Positions 1 through 6,124 of a stretch of 10,456 nucleotides of DNA are shown piece by piece; the stretch's first letter is position 1, and every line of letters starts with the position of its first letter. The notes under the pieces were generated by a model. The model worked only from the letters and a program-made list of their open reading frames with translations. It did not search any database and was not told the origin of the DNA. The stretch spans positions 1 to 10,456 of the forward strand of contig JABGQJ010000229.1 of NCBI GenBank assembly GCA_018648945.1, written 5' to 3'. This DNA comes from Victivallales bacterium. Its GTDB lineage: Bacteria; Verrucomicrobiota; Lentisphaeria; Oligosphaerales; Lenti-02. A program made the position numbers and the translations under genes.

Positions 1-1
1 G

Positions 2-253
2 TATCTGATCGAGGACATGGAGGGGATCTTCGCCTTGGTCCTGGAAGATCGCGTCGTCGGCATCCGCGTGCCCGATGCGGTGGAGCAGAAACTGGTGCAG
101 TGCGATCCCGCCATCAAGGGCGCCAGTGCCACGGCGCGCACCAAGCCCGCCACGACCCAGACCGGCCTGGAGATCCAGGTGCCGGAGTACATGGAGAATG
201 GCGAGGTGGTGCGCATCGACACGCGGACCGGCAAGTTCCTGGGCCGCGCGTAG
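2..253 (+). CDS. efp: Elongation factor P family protein, C-terminal part
   Basis: EF-P family proteins bind the ribosome between the P and E sites and relieve stalling at proline-rich stretches. Only the last 83 residues are present, because the gene enters from the left edge; the readable frame begins at base 2 with YLIEDM. The visible part covers the end of the middle OB domain (GIFALVLEDRVVGIRVPDAVE) and the C-terminal OB domain, with the family signatures KPATTQTGLEIQVPEY, GEVVRIDTRTG and a terminal GRA. The stretch KGASATARTKPAT resembles, from memory, the YeiP/EfpL branch more than classical EF-P (usually KGDTA...KPAT). The loop-tip residue that separates the subtypes lies outside the window, so the symbol is for the family. 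The gene converges on the minus-strand block. Family assignment is secure; subtype is uncertain. Confidence 0.93.
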   Translation, partial: YLIEDMEGIFALVLEDRVVGIRVPDAVEQKLVQCDPAIKGASATARTKPATTQTGLEIQVPEYMENGEVVRIDTRTGKFLGRA

Positions 254-268
254 CGAAGCTGCGCCTCA

Positions 269-290
269 AACCGCCCAGTGGCGGGCGGTT
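269..290 (+). terminator. Perfect 8-bp hairpin just after the EF-P family gene
   Basis: AACCGCCC (269-276) and GGGCGGTT (283-290) form a perfect 8-bp stem with the 6-base loop AGTGGC, beginning 16 bases after the EF-P stop codon. The following bases (CCCTCG) are not T-rich, so it is not a textbook intrinsic terminator. It may protect the transcript 3' end or act together with the next hairpin. Read on the opposite strand the stem is followed by TTGAGG, which is also not a T run. Confidence 0.5.
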
Positions 291-324
291 CCCTCGTGAC
301 GCATTGACTTGGGCACGAAGCCTT

Positions 325-345
325 GCGCCCCGCCTGGGGCGCTTT
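325..345 (+). terminator. GC-rich hairpin followed by TTT, candidate terminator
   Basis: GCGCCCC (325-331) and GGGGCGC (336-342) form a perfect 7-bp stem around the tetraloop GCCT, followed directly by TTT (343-345) and then GGAG. A strong GC stem with a short T run makes this the best intrinsic-terminator candidate for the EF-P family transcript, though the T run is short. A second hairpin of similar form follows 8 bases later. Confidence 0.5.
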
Positions 346-350
346 GGAGT

Positions 351-370
351 GTGGCGCTGCGCGCCGCTTT
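351..370 (+). terminator. Second hairpin followed by TTT, terminator-like or repeat-derived
   Basis: GTGGCGC (351-357) pairs with GCGCCGC (361-367) around the loop TGC, giving 7 pairs with one G-U wobble, followed by TTTCCCTT. It sits 8 bases after the hairpin at 325-342. Two adjacent hairpins each followed by TTT may be a tandem terminator. From memory, similar hairpin-TTTGGAGTG-hairpin-TTT arrangements occur as dispersed palindromic repeats in planctomycete- and verrucomicrobia-type genomes, so this pair could be one such element. Confidence 0.4.
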
Positions 371-462
371 CCCTTCACGGTTGCCGCTGCCGTTCCCAGG
401 ATTCTATCGCTGAATAGGAGGCACAGCATAGGCAGGGCTTGGGAGAGGCCAAAAGGCATCGT

Positions 463-598
463 CGGGCTGGCGCCCTCCTCGGGATATGCCGCCGCCCTGG
501 CGGGGGCTCGGTTCCCCCTTCCTTTCCACCACGGGTTTGCACCCGTGGCTACGATATGCCGCCCTCTGCGAGGGCTCGGGAGCTTCCTTCCCGAGTCC
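463..598. repeat. Two-copy palindromic repeat, about 70-base period, three hairpins per unit
   Basis: Two diverged units lie head to tail. The shared word GATATGCCGCC occurs at 483-493 and 553-563, exactly 70 bases apart, followed in both by GGGCTCGG (504-511, 572-579) and CTTCC (518-522, 587-591). Ahead of it, both units have CGGG-(N)6-CCC with the same spacing (463-475, 532-544). Each unit folds into three successive stems. Unit 1: GGGC/GCCC (464-467/472-475), CCGCC/GGCGG (492-496/499-503), GGGGG/CCCCC (502-506/514-518, sharing two bases with the second stem). Unit 2: CCACGGGT/ACCCGTGG (529-536/541-548), GCCCTC/GAGGGC (561-566/570-575), CTCGGGA/TCCCGAG (575-581/589-595, sharing one base with the second stem). 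The stem sequences differ between units but pairing is kept. It looks like a REP-type interspersed element; no transposase is nearby. Confidence 0.65.
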
Positions 599-657
599 CA
601 ACTCGCTGCCCCAGACTTGCCTCAAACGTGTAGTATTGCGGGCATCAAGCAGGCTGG

Positions 658-1743
658 TCAGGGCAAAGGCAAGGTGACAGGGCGCCGGGTGGCGTAGCAT
701 TGCTGGGCGGCGAAGACGACTTCGTGCGTCTTCCAGGCATCGTCGAAGTTGCAGTGCGACTCCACGTCGTTGCGGATGCACGCGACGAAGTGGTCCATCT
801 GGCCCTGGAAGGGATGGTGCGAGACGTCGGCACTGTCGGGGCCGATGCCCGGGAGCGTCTGCCAGTCCTTCTGGTCTGGGAGCGTGTGAGACCACATCTG
901 GTTGTTCCGGATCGTGCCGCGATCGCCGAAGATCTCCAGCGGAAATGTGTAGGGCTGGATGCACTCGTGGTTGACTGTGATGCGCCCGAGGACGCCGTTG
1001 GCGAACTTCACCAGAGCGATCTCCAAGCCCTCGTATTCCAGCGGATTTCCCTGGTGCCAGTTGTTGGCTGTCGGGTCGTATTGGCGAGTGGCCTGCCCGC
1101 GTGTGCCTCCAGCGTAGGCAAACACCTCCACGGGGTCTGCCGCCGCGAACTCCTCGGTGGAGGCGAACCAGCGGAGGGCGTCCACGGCGTGGCAACCGCC
1201 AACGAGCATGGAGCTGACGCCGCCAGTCTTCGTCCGGGCGTCGTCGAAGCCGCGCCACCAGTCGCCGCTGTAGCTCTGGTACGCGGTTTCGACGCTGTAC
1301 ACCTGGCCGATGGCACCGTCGGCCAGGCGGCGCTTGATGGTGCGGAAGAGCGGATTCCAGCGAAGGACCAGGCAGACCACGCTCTTGACTCCGGCCTGAT
1401 GGATCGCGTCGCGTATGGCTCTGCCCTCGGCGACGCTGTTGCAGATGGGCTTCTCAATCACCAGGTGCTTGCCCGCCTGCGCGGCCGCGATGGCGTTTTC
1501 GGCGTGGACATGCTGGGGCGTGCAGATGCTGACGATGTCTGCCTCGGGCAGGGCGAGGGCTTCTTCCAGGCGGTCGAAGCAGGGGATGTCCAGGCCCGCC
1601 TCTGCGGCGCGGGCCTCGGCGCTGCTGCGGCGCCGGCTGGAGATGGCGACGACCTCGGCGTGAGGGTTCCGGCAGAATGCATCGATGTGTTGCGTGGCAA
1701 CCCAACCTGCCCCGTGCACGAGTACTCCGAGTTTCCGCTGCAT
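658..1743 (-). CDS. Gfo/Idh/MocA family NAD(P)-dependent oxidoreductase, cytoplasmic
   Basis: Family members oxidise or reduce a hydroxyl or keto group on sugars, inositols or related compounds with NAD(P). The 361 residues have the normal family length. The N-terminal Rossmann fold carries GAGWVA (residues 11-16) and IVSICTPQHVHAENA (70-84); the conserved EKP is at 97-99, and the GGCHAVDALRW segment (182-192) supplies the likely catalytic His185 and Asp188. The C-terminal alpha/beta domain ends in GQMDHFVACIRND. After beta strand 2 comes AISSRRRS (33-40) instead of an acidic residue, which hints at NADP(H). No signal peptide is visible, so it should be cytoplasmic, unlike its neighbour. The ATG start is preceded by GGAG (CTCC at 1753-1756 on the plus strand). 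It is the last gene of the block, 35 bases after the Tat-type paralogue. Substrate unknown. Confidence 0.92.
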   Translation of the reverse strand: MQRKLGVLVHGAGWVATQHIDAFCRNPHAEVVAISSRRRSSAEARAAEAGLDIPCFDRLEEALALPEADIVSICTPQHVHAENAIAAAQAGKHLVIEKPICNSVAEGRAIRDAIHQAGVKSVVCLVLRWNPLFRTIKRRLADGAIGQVYSVETAYQSYSGDWWRGFDDARTKTGGVSSMLVGGCHAVDALRWFASTEEFAAADPVEVFAYAGGTRGQATRQYDPTANNWHQGNPLEYEGLEIALVKFANGVLGRITVNHECIQPYTFPLEIFGDRGTIRNNQMWSHTLPDQKDWQTLPGIGPDSADVSHHPFQGQMDHFVACIRNDVESHCNFDDAWKTHEVVFAAQQCYATRRPVTLPLP

Positions 1744-1778
1744 GTATCGTGTCTCCGGTCCGGTGAGGGGAGTGCTGG

Positions 1779-3050
1779 TCAGCCCAGGAGGCGGTTTGCG
1801 TCGTCGTCCTGGAAGGTCTCGGTCGCCGGATTCCAGTGGAGGGGCCGCTGGAGTTGGCAGGCGATGCCCCCCAGCAGGGCGGTGCTGGTGGCCCGGTGGG
1901 CGATCTCCACCGACGTGATGGTCTCGCGGCGCGAGCGGACGCAGTCGATGAAGTTGCGGGCGTGGTCGCCACTGCGGTAGAGCCGGACATCATCCTTGTT
2001 GGCCGGATGGCGGAGGATGGCGCGCGGCTCGGCCTCGATGCCGCCCCGGGTGAAGACCCAGCCCTCGTCGCCGACGAACTTGACCCCATGCCGGTTCTGC
2101 GACGTATCGGTCATGACGATCGTGATGCCATTGGCGTAAGTGAATTCCAGACGGTAGGTGAGCACCGTGTCGAACAGGCCCTGGGTGGGGTACACACCCT
2201 TGCCCTCGATCCTGATGGGGCCGGAGCGTTCCAGGCCCATGCCCCACTGGGCGATATCCAGGTCGTGCACGCCATACCCGGCAATCCAGCCAGCCTTGCT
2301 GTAGTCGCTCACGAAGTACCACCCCGGCAGACCCTGGTGGCGGAACACGCGGGCGGCGGTGAAGGGGGCCGGCGGCGCGGGCCCGAGCCACATATCGTAG
2401 TCGAGTTCCGGCGGTACGGGCGTGGAGGGGTGAAGGCCCGTCGCCAATCCTGGCGGCGAGCCAATGACGATCTCCTTCAGATTGCCGATGCCGCCGTTGC
2501 GGACCAGTTCGCACGCCCGCCGCACATTCCCGTAGGAGTGCAGTTGGGTGCCATGCTGGAACACGGTTCCGTAGCGGTTCACGGTCTCGACTAGAGCGCG
2601 CCCTTCGGCGACGGTGTTGCTGAGCGGCTTCTCGCAGTAGACGTCCTTGCCCGCCTTGGCGGCGGCGATGGCGATGGGTACGTGCCAGTGATCGGGGGTG
2701 GCGATGGCGACGGCGTCGATGTCGTCCCGCGCGAGCAATTCGCGGAAATCGCGCATGCTGTCGGCAGGGCCCAGCTTGTACTGCTGGCGGGAACGCTCGC
2801 GATTGGGATCGAAGACGTCGCAGACGGCCCGCATTTCCACGCCGGCAACTCGGGCGAGAGCCGGGGCGACAGCGCCCATGCGGGCACCGCAACCGATGAG
2901 CCCAACCGCAATCCGGTTGCTTGGGGCGGTCTCCCCGGCCAGCCCCATGACGCGGGAGGCGGCCAGGAACGGCATGCCCACGGCGATCCGCCCGCCCGTC
3001 TTCAGGAAGTGGCGGCGGGACGTGTCCGGGGTGGAGCTTGGCTTGCTCAT
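1779..3050 (-). CDS. Tat-exported Gfo/Idh/MocA family oxidoreductase
   Basis: This is a second, longer oxidoreductase of the same family (423 residues) with a twin-arginine signal: SRRHFLK at residues 11-17, then a hydrophobic stretch to about 38. Tat export carries folded proteins, so the enzyme would leave with its nucleotide already bound, as known for Zymomonas glucose-fructose oxidoreductase. The Rossmann part has VGLIGCGARMG (49-59), Asp78 after beta strand 2 (an NAD-type residue), AIATPDHWHVPIA (115-127) and EKPLSNT (140-146). GYGVHDLDIAQWG (258-270) holds the likely catalytic His262 and Asp265. The start overlaps the stop of the upstream DUF6807-HEAT gene (ATGA), suggesting translational coupling. 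It lies 35 bases before the cytoplasmic paralogue. Secreted members of this kind are frequent in planctomycete-like bacteria; some relatives act on glycosides through keto intermediates, but the substrate here is unknown. Confidence 0.93.
   Translation of the reverse strand: MSKPSSTPDTSRRHFLKTGGRIAVGMPFLAASRVMGLAGETAPSNRIAVGLIGCGARMGAVAPALARVAGVEMRAVCDVFDPNRERSRQQYKLGPADSMRDFRELLARDDIDAVAIATPDHWHVPIAIAAAKAGKDVYCEKPLSNTVAEGRALVETVNRYGTVFQHGTQLHSYGNVRRACELVRNGGIGNLKEIVIGSPPGLATGLHPSTPVPPELDYDMWLGPAPPAPFTAARVFRHQGLPGWYFVSDYSKAGWIAGYGVHDLDIAQWGMGLERSGPIRIEGKGVYPTQGLFDTVLTYRLEFTYANGITIVMTDTSQNRHGVKFVGDEGWVFTRGGIEAEPRAILRHPANKDDVRLYRSGDHARNFIDCVRSRRETITSVEIAHRATSTALLGGIACQLQRPLHWNPATETFQDDDANRLLG
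3047..3050 (-). other. ATGA stop/start overlap
   Basis: The plus-strand bases TCAT read as ATGA on the minus strand, combining the ATG of the Tat oxidoreductase with the TGA of the DUF6807-HEAT protein gene. This classic 4-base overlap supports a shared transcript and coupled translation of the two secreted proteins. Confidence 0.9.
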
Positions 3051-6049
3051 GGCTTGTCCTCCGCGACGGGCAGATTGGTGAAGGCCTGCAGCTCGACGAT
3101 GTGCATGCCAGGATTGGCACTGTTCTTCAGCATGGTAACCCGGAGGAAGCGGGCGTTGGTGGTGGGGAAGCGGAAGAGATTGCCTTCCTTGGTGGCTGGC
3201 TGCGTGTTGCCGCTGTGGTCCCCCACGAGCTGCCAGTCCTCCCCGTCGGCGGAGGCCTCCACCCGGTACTGGTAGTAGCGTCGCCCGTCCCAGTAGTTGA
3301 CGACGCGGACGACACTCAGCGGGGTTGCTTCACCGAAATCCACGGTGATGGCGGACGGCGGTTCAGGGCTGCTCCAGTAGGAAGTCAGGGCAACGACCCC
3401 GTCGACGGCGAGTTCCGGTTTCAGGCCTCCCTGCCAGGGGCGGGAGGCGGTCACCGGCTTGCCCTTGCATAGGTTGACGGTGGCCAGCCTGACCAGGTGG
3501 TCAAGGGCTTTGGCGAGAACAGCTTTCAACGGCTCCTCGGTCGCGCCGAAGGCAGTTCGGACACTGGCGAGAAGCTCGGGAGGCGGCTGGTTGGGCCACT
3601 TGAGGAGGGCGCGCCCCGCAGCATCCTGGCGCGCGAGGGCGTCGCTCTTCAGGGCGGCAATGAGGGCCTTAACGGCGGCGGGGCAGGGGAGGACGTGGAG
3701 ATTGAGGAGAATCTCCTCTCTCGGCACACCCGCGTCGGTGATGGCCAGTAGGCGGCTGGTGATCTCTTCGTGGGCCTTGGCGCGGGCGGCGATGGTCCCC
3801 AGAGCGCGATAGGCGAAGGTTCGGCTGGTTGGCGGGTACGTTGGCAGGGCTTTCACGACCGCCAGTGCCTGGGGCAACTGGGCATGGTCGGCCAGCAGGG
3901 CGAATGCCTTTCGCGACACCTTGCGGTCGGGATCGGGGAGCAGGGGGATGATATCGGGCAGGGCACCGGCGCCAAGGCGCTTGGCGAGGATGTCGAGGGC
4001 GAGGCGGCGCAGGCCGCCGTCACCGTGTTTGAGCTGCGCCCGCAAGGCGCGGTCCACCCCTTCGGCGCGCATGGTGTGCAGGGCGTCGTTGGCCGCAGCG
4101 GCGGCGGCGCCTCTGCCGGTTGCGACGCGACAGAGCTGGGTCACCTCGGCGGCTGTTCCGATGGTGCCGAGAACCCGCGCGCAGGTCTCGGTGAGTTGCG
4201 GATGCGCCAACTGGGAGGCAACTGCTTCGCGCCCCTGAAGGTACTTCCTGCGACCGAGTTCCTCGATGACCACAGCCCGCGCGCCAACTGGCAGTTCGCC
4301 GAGCTGCTGAATCAGCATTGGCCCGACCACATCGTCTTCCAGGCTGCGCAGGGCGACCGCTACGGACCGTTGCTGCCCGGCATCGTCCGAGGCCAGCCAC
4401 TTGCGCGCGATCGGCAACGCTTCACGGGGCGCAAGGTGGCTCAGCAGGCGCAGGGCGTCAGCGCGTTGGTGGCGGGGCTTGGCCTGGGTCAGCACGTCAC
4501 GGGCGATGGTCAGGGCGATGGCGCGGTCTTCGGCTTCCCCCTTGCGCAGGGCCTCGGCGCATTGGAGGGAGGCATCGGCCACGGTTGCTGGCGCGTCCGA
4601 TGTCCTGGCGAGCTCGCGCAGCACTTTGGCGGCTGGGCGCGTGCCAATCACGCCGAGTGCAGCGATGGCCGTCCGTTGCAGCTTGCCTTGCGCCTGGTGG
4701 ATGATGGTGGCGAGCTCAGGCACCGCTTTCCCGTCGCGCCGCTGGCCCAGAGTCGAGACAAGCCACGGCTTGGCCGTGGTGTCGGCGACGGTCAGTGCTC
4801 GCCGAAGGGTGGGGTTGACGGCATCGCCGGGGAGGGTCACGAGCGCGGCGGCGGCGGCGCGGGCGGTCTTCGGGTCGGACAGGGCGGCGACAAGGGCTGG
4901 CAGGGCCTGTTCGTTGGCGACCAGTTTGAGCTGGGCGCAGATCCAGGAGCGGAGACCAGGCGACGACTCGGGCGCAGTCAGCAGTTCCAGCAAGGGAGCC
5001 TGGGCCTGGTGCCGTTCCTGTGGCGGGGAGGCGGCCAGGAGGCGTTCCCATTTGCGGAGATAGGCTGTGTCGTCGCCAAAGCGGTAGGAGGCGATGCGGG
5101 AGAAGGGCTGCCAGTCCGGAGCGAACTCCTGGGCCAGCTGGGCTCGTGGAGTCTTCAGGCCCTCGCCCTGGCGGACCACAAGCCGGTAGTCCAGGCGCAG
5201 TGGCTTCTCGGGGATCAGCTCGAAGGCGGTTCCCTTGGTGGGGAACGCGGGCTGGAGCCAGTTGAGCTCGGGGTACTGCACCCAGTCTTCCGGGTGGTTC
5301 ACGTTTCCGGGATGCTGCAGAATCAGGACTCCCACGGGGGTGGTGCTGCCGGTCGGGATGCCGCTGAGCTCCGCCCAGCATTCGGGGCCCGGGAAGGCGG
5401 GCGCGCCGGTGTGTCGCACGATCTCCTGGTCCGTTCGGGGCGACAGCCGGACATTCAGCCCGCCGTAGGCCTCCCGCTTGCGACGAGCGATGGTGACGCC
5501 GGGGCGCAGGGCGGCATAGCGGAAGCCCAGATCGATCCGGCGGATGCCGTTTTCGCTCCGGTGGACCTGTATTCTGACCGTCTCCCGGACGATGGGCTCC
5601 TTGTTCTCCCAGAGCCAGCGGTTGGTCGCTTCCAGCACGGCGCTCTGTCCGTCGGCTGCCGCGCGCAGGAGCTTCCCTGGTCTGGCGAACACGCCTTGCA
5701 GGGCGTGCAGGTCATGGGTCTTCCCCTGATACGTCACCTCGGGCCAGGCCCAGTAGATGCCACGGTGGTGGGGATGGTCGGGTGCGTAGTCGGTGGTGAG
5801 GACCTCGCCGTTGAAGCCGTAGAGAGGATGGATGTAGTCGCTGCGGGCGACCGCGTAGATCCCCGTGACTCCCTTCGGCACCGGCACGGCCTGGAAGTTG
5901 TAGCGCAGGACAGGGTGCTGCCCTTCCCGGATCAGCCACTGGCCTGCCGCGTCCTCGGTCACCGTGAGCTGTGCCGTGGCTTGGCCCGCAACCAGCAAGG
6001 CGCAGCAGAATCCCAGCCATCTACTTGTGGAAGCGGCGCGAAACCCCAT
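3047..6049 (-). CDS. Secreted DUF6807 (PmoA-like)-HEAT repeat-F5/8C protein
   Basis: The protein has 1000 residues in three parts. A signal peptide (1-26) is seen, with likely cleavage after ATA at residue 26. Residues about 28-310 match the DUF6807/PmoA-like family, shown by DYIHPLYGFNGEVLT (71-85) and DHPHHRGIYWAW (91-102), whose His/Asp/Arg cluster is the likely functional centre. Residues about 345-850 are helical repeats of HEAT/PBS-lyase type: recurring units such as ALPALVAALSDPKTARAAAA (382-401) and AIAALGVIGTRPAAKVLREL (461-480). Residues about 857-993 form an F5/8 type C (discoidin-like) domain, a common carbohydrate- or surface-binding module, with AVDG (881-884), YWSSPEPPSAITVDFG (891-906) and FLRV (968-971). 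AGGAG lies 7 bases before the ATG (CTCCT at 6057-6061). The name PmoA-like is historical and does not imply methane oxidation. No reaction can be assigned; a role on a glycan or sugar derivative is inferred from the neighbours. Confidence 0.88.
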   Translation of the reverse strand: MGFRAASTSRWLGFCCALLVAGQATAQLTVTEDAAGQWLIREGQHPVLRYNFQAVPVPKGVTGIYAVARSDYIHPLYGFNGEVLTTDYAPDHPHHRGIYWAWPEVTYQGKTHDLHALQGVFARPGKLLRAAADGQSAVLEATNRWLWENKEPIVRETVRIQVHRSENGIRRIDLGFRYAALRPGVTIARRKREAYGGLNVRLSPRTDQEIVRHTGAPAFPGPECWAELSGIPTGSTTPVGVLILQHPGNVNHPEDWVQYPELNWLQPAFPTKGTAFELIPEKPLRLDYRLVVRQGEGLKTPRAQLAQEFAPDWQPFSRIASYRFGDDTAYLRKWERLLAASPPQERHQAQAPLLELLTAPESSPGLRSWICAQLKLVANEQALPALVAALSDPKTARAAAAALVTLPGDAVNPTLRRALTVADTTAKPWLVSTLGQRRDGKAVPELATIIHQAQGKLQRTAIAALGVIGTRPAAKVLRELARTSDAPATVADASLQCAEALRKGEAEDRAIALTIARDVLTQAKPRHQRADALRLLSHLAPREALPIARKWLASDDAGQQRSVAVALRSLEDDVVGPMLIQQLGELPVGARAVVIEELGRRKYLQGREAVASQLAHPQLTETCARVLGTIGTAAEVTQLCRVATGRGAAAAAANDALHTMRAEGVDRALRAQLKHGDGGLRRLALDILAKRLGAGALPDIIPLLPDPDRKVSRKAFALLADHAQLPQALAVVKALPTYPPTSRTFAYRALGTIAARAKAHEEITSRLLAITDAGVPREEILLNLHVLPCPAAVKALIAALKSDALARQDAAGRALLKWPNQPPPELLASVRTAFGATEEPLKAVLAKALDHLVRLATVNLCKGKPVTASRPWQGGLKPELAVDGVVALTSYWSSPEPPSAITVDFGEATPLSVVRVVNYWDGRRYYQYRVEASADGEDWQLVGDHSGNTQPATKEGNLFRFPTTNARFLRVTMLKNSANPGMHIVELQAFTNLPVAEDKP

Positions 6050-6056
6050 GGGCGGA

Positions 6057-6061
6057 CTCCT
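6057..6061 (-). promoter_or_regulatory. Ribosome binding site of the DUF6807-HEAT gene
   Basis: The minus-strand AGGAG stands 7 bases before the ATG ending at 6049, which fixes this start and gives a full signal peptide. The rest of the 75-base gap (6050-6124) shows no convincing promoter or terminator, so read-through from the upstream gene is likely. Confidence 0.7.
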
Positions 6062-6124
6062 GTTCGGTCAGTCTGTTGTGCAAACCTACCCGTTCGCGAG
6101 GAGCGCCGCCAGTATCCCGGTGGT

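Larger units (their letters stand above)
254..657. other. Convergent intergenic region with hairpins and repeats, no gene seen
   Basis: This stretch separates the 3' ends of the EF-P family gene and the minus-strand block. Short open frames cross it on both strands, but their translations are rich in Arg, Pro and Ala, resemble no family I know, and run through the palindromes, so I read them as non-coding. It holds three simple hairpins in the left part (269-290, 325-342, 351-367) and a two-unit structured repeat in the right part (463-598). About 90 bases from 371 to 462 and the last 60 before 657 show nothing I can name. No tRNA, CRISPR or insertion-sequence ends were seen. Confidence 0.8.

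Noticed and set aside
463..598. Repeat pair as a CRISPR array
   Set aside because: There are only two diverged units with internal palindromes throughout, no conserved repeat alternating with unique spacers, and no cas gene nearby.
439..633. Small plus-strand frame of 64 codons in the intergenic region
   Set aside because: It runs through both hairpin-repeat units; the protein-like reading comes from the repeat, and there is no ribosome binding site or family resemblance.
404..1258. Minus-strand frame extending past the oxidoreductase stop into the intergenic repeats
   Set aside because: It overlaps the oxidoreductase in another frame, the translation is Arg/Pro/Ala-rich low-information sequence, and its tail is the translated palindromic repeat.
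1744..1778. CCGGTCCGG inverted repeat between the two oxidoreductase genes as an operator or terminator
   Set aside because: Four-base arms with a one-base centre are expected by chance in GC-rich DNA, and no T run follows.
700..1980. Plus-strand open frame of 426 codons opposite the cytoplasmic oxidoreductase gene
   Set aside because: It mirrors the oxidoreductase gene and part of the next one, has no family motif, and its composition follows the antisense of a GC-rich gene.
3047..6049. Methane mono-oxygenase subunit, suggested by the name PmoA-like
   Set aside because: The protein is a secreted soluble-looking multi-domain protein with no transmembrane bundle, unlike the membrane subunit of particulate methane mono-oxygenase; the family name is historical.
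6050..6124. Possible promoter in the 75-base gap before the DUF6807-HEAT gene
   Set aside because: A TTTGCA on the minus strand resembles a -35 box, but no -10 box lies at a suitable distance, so the claim cannot be supported.
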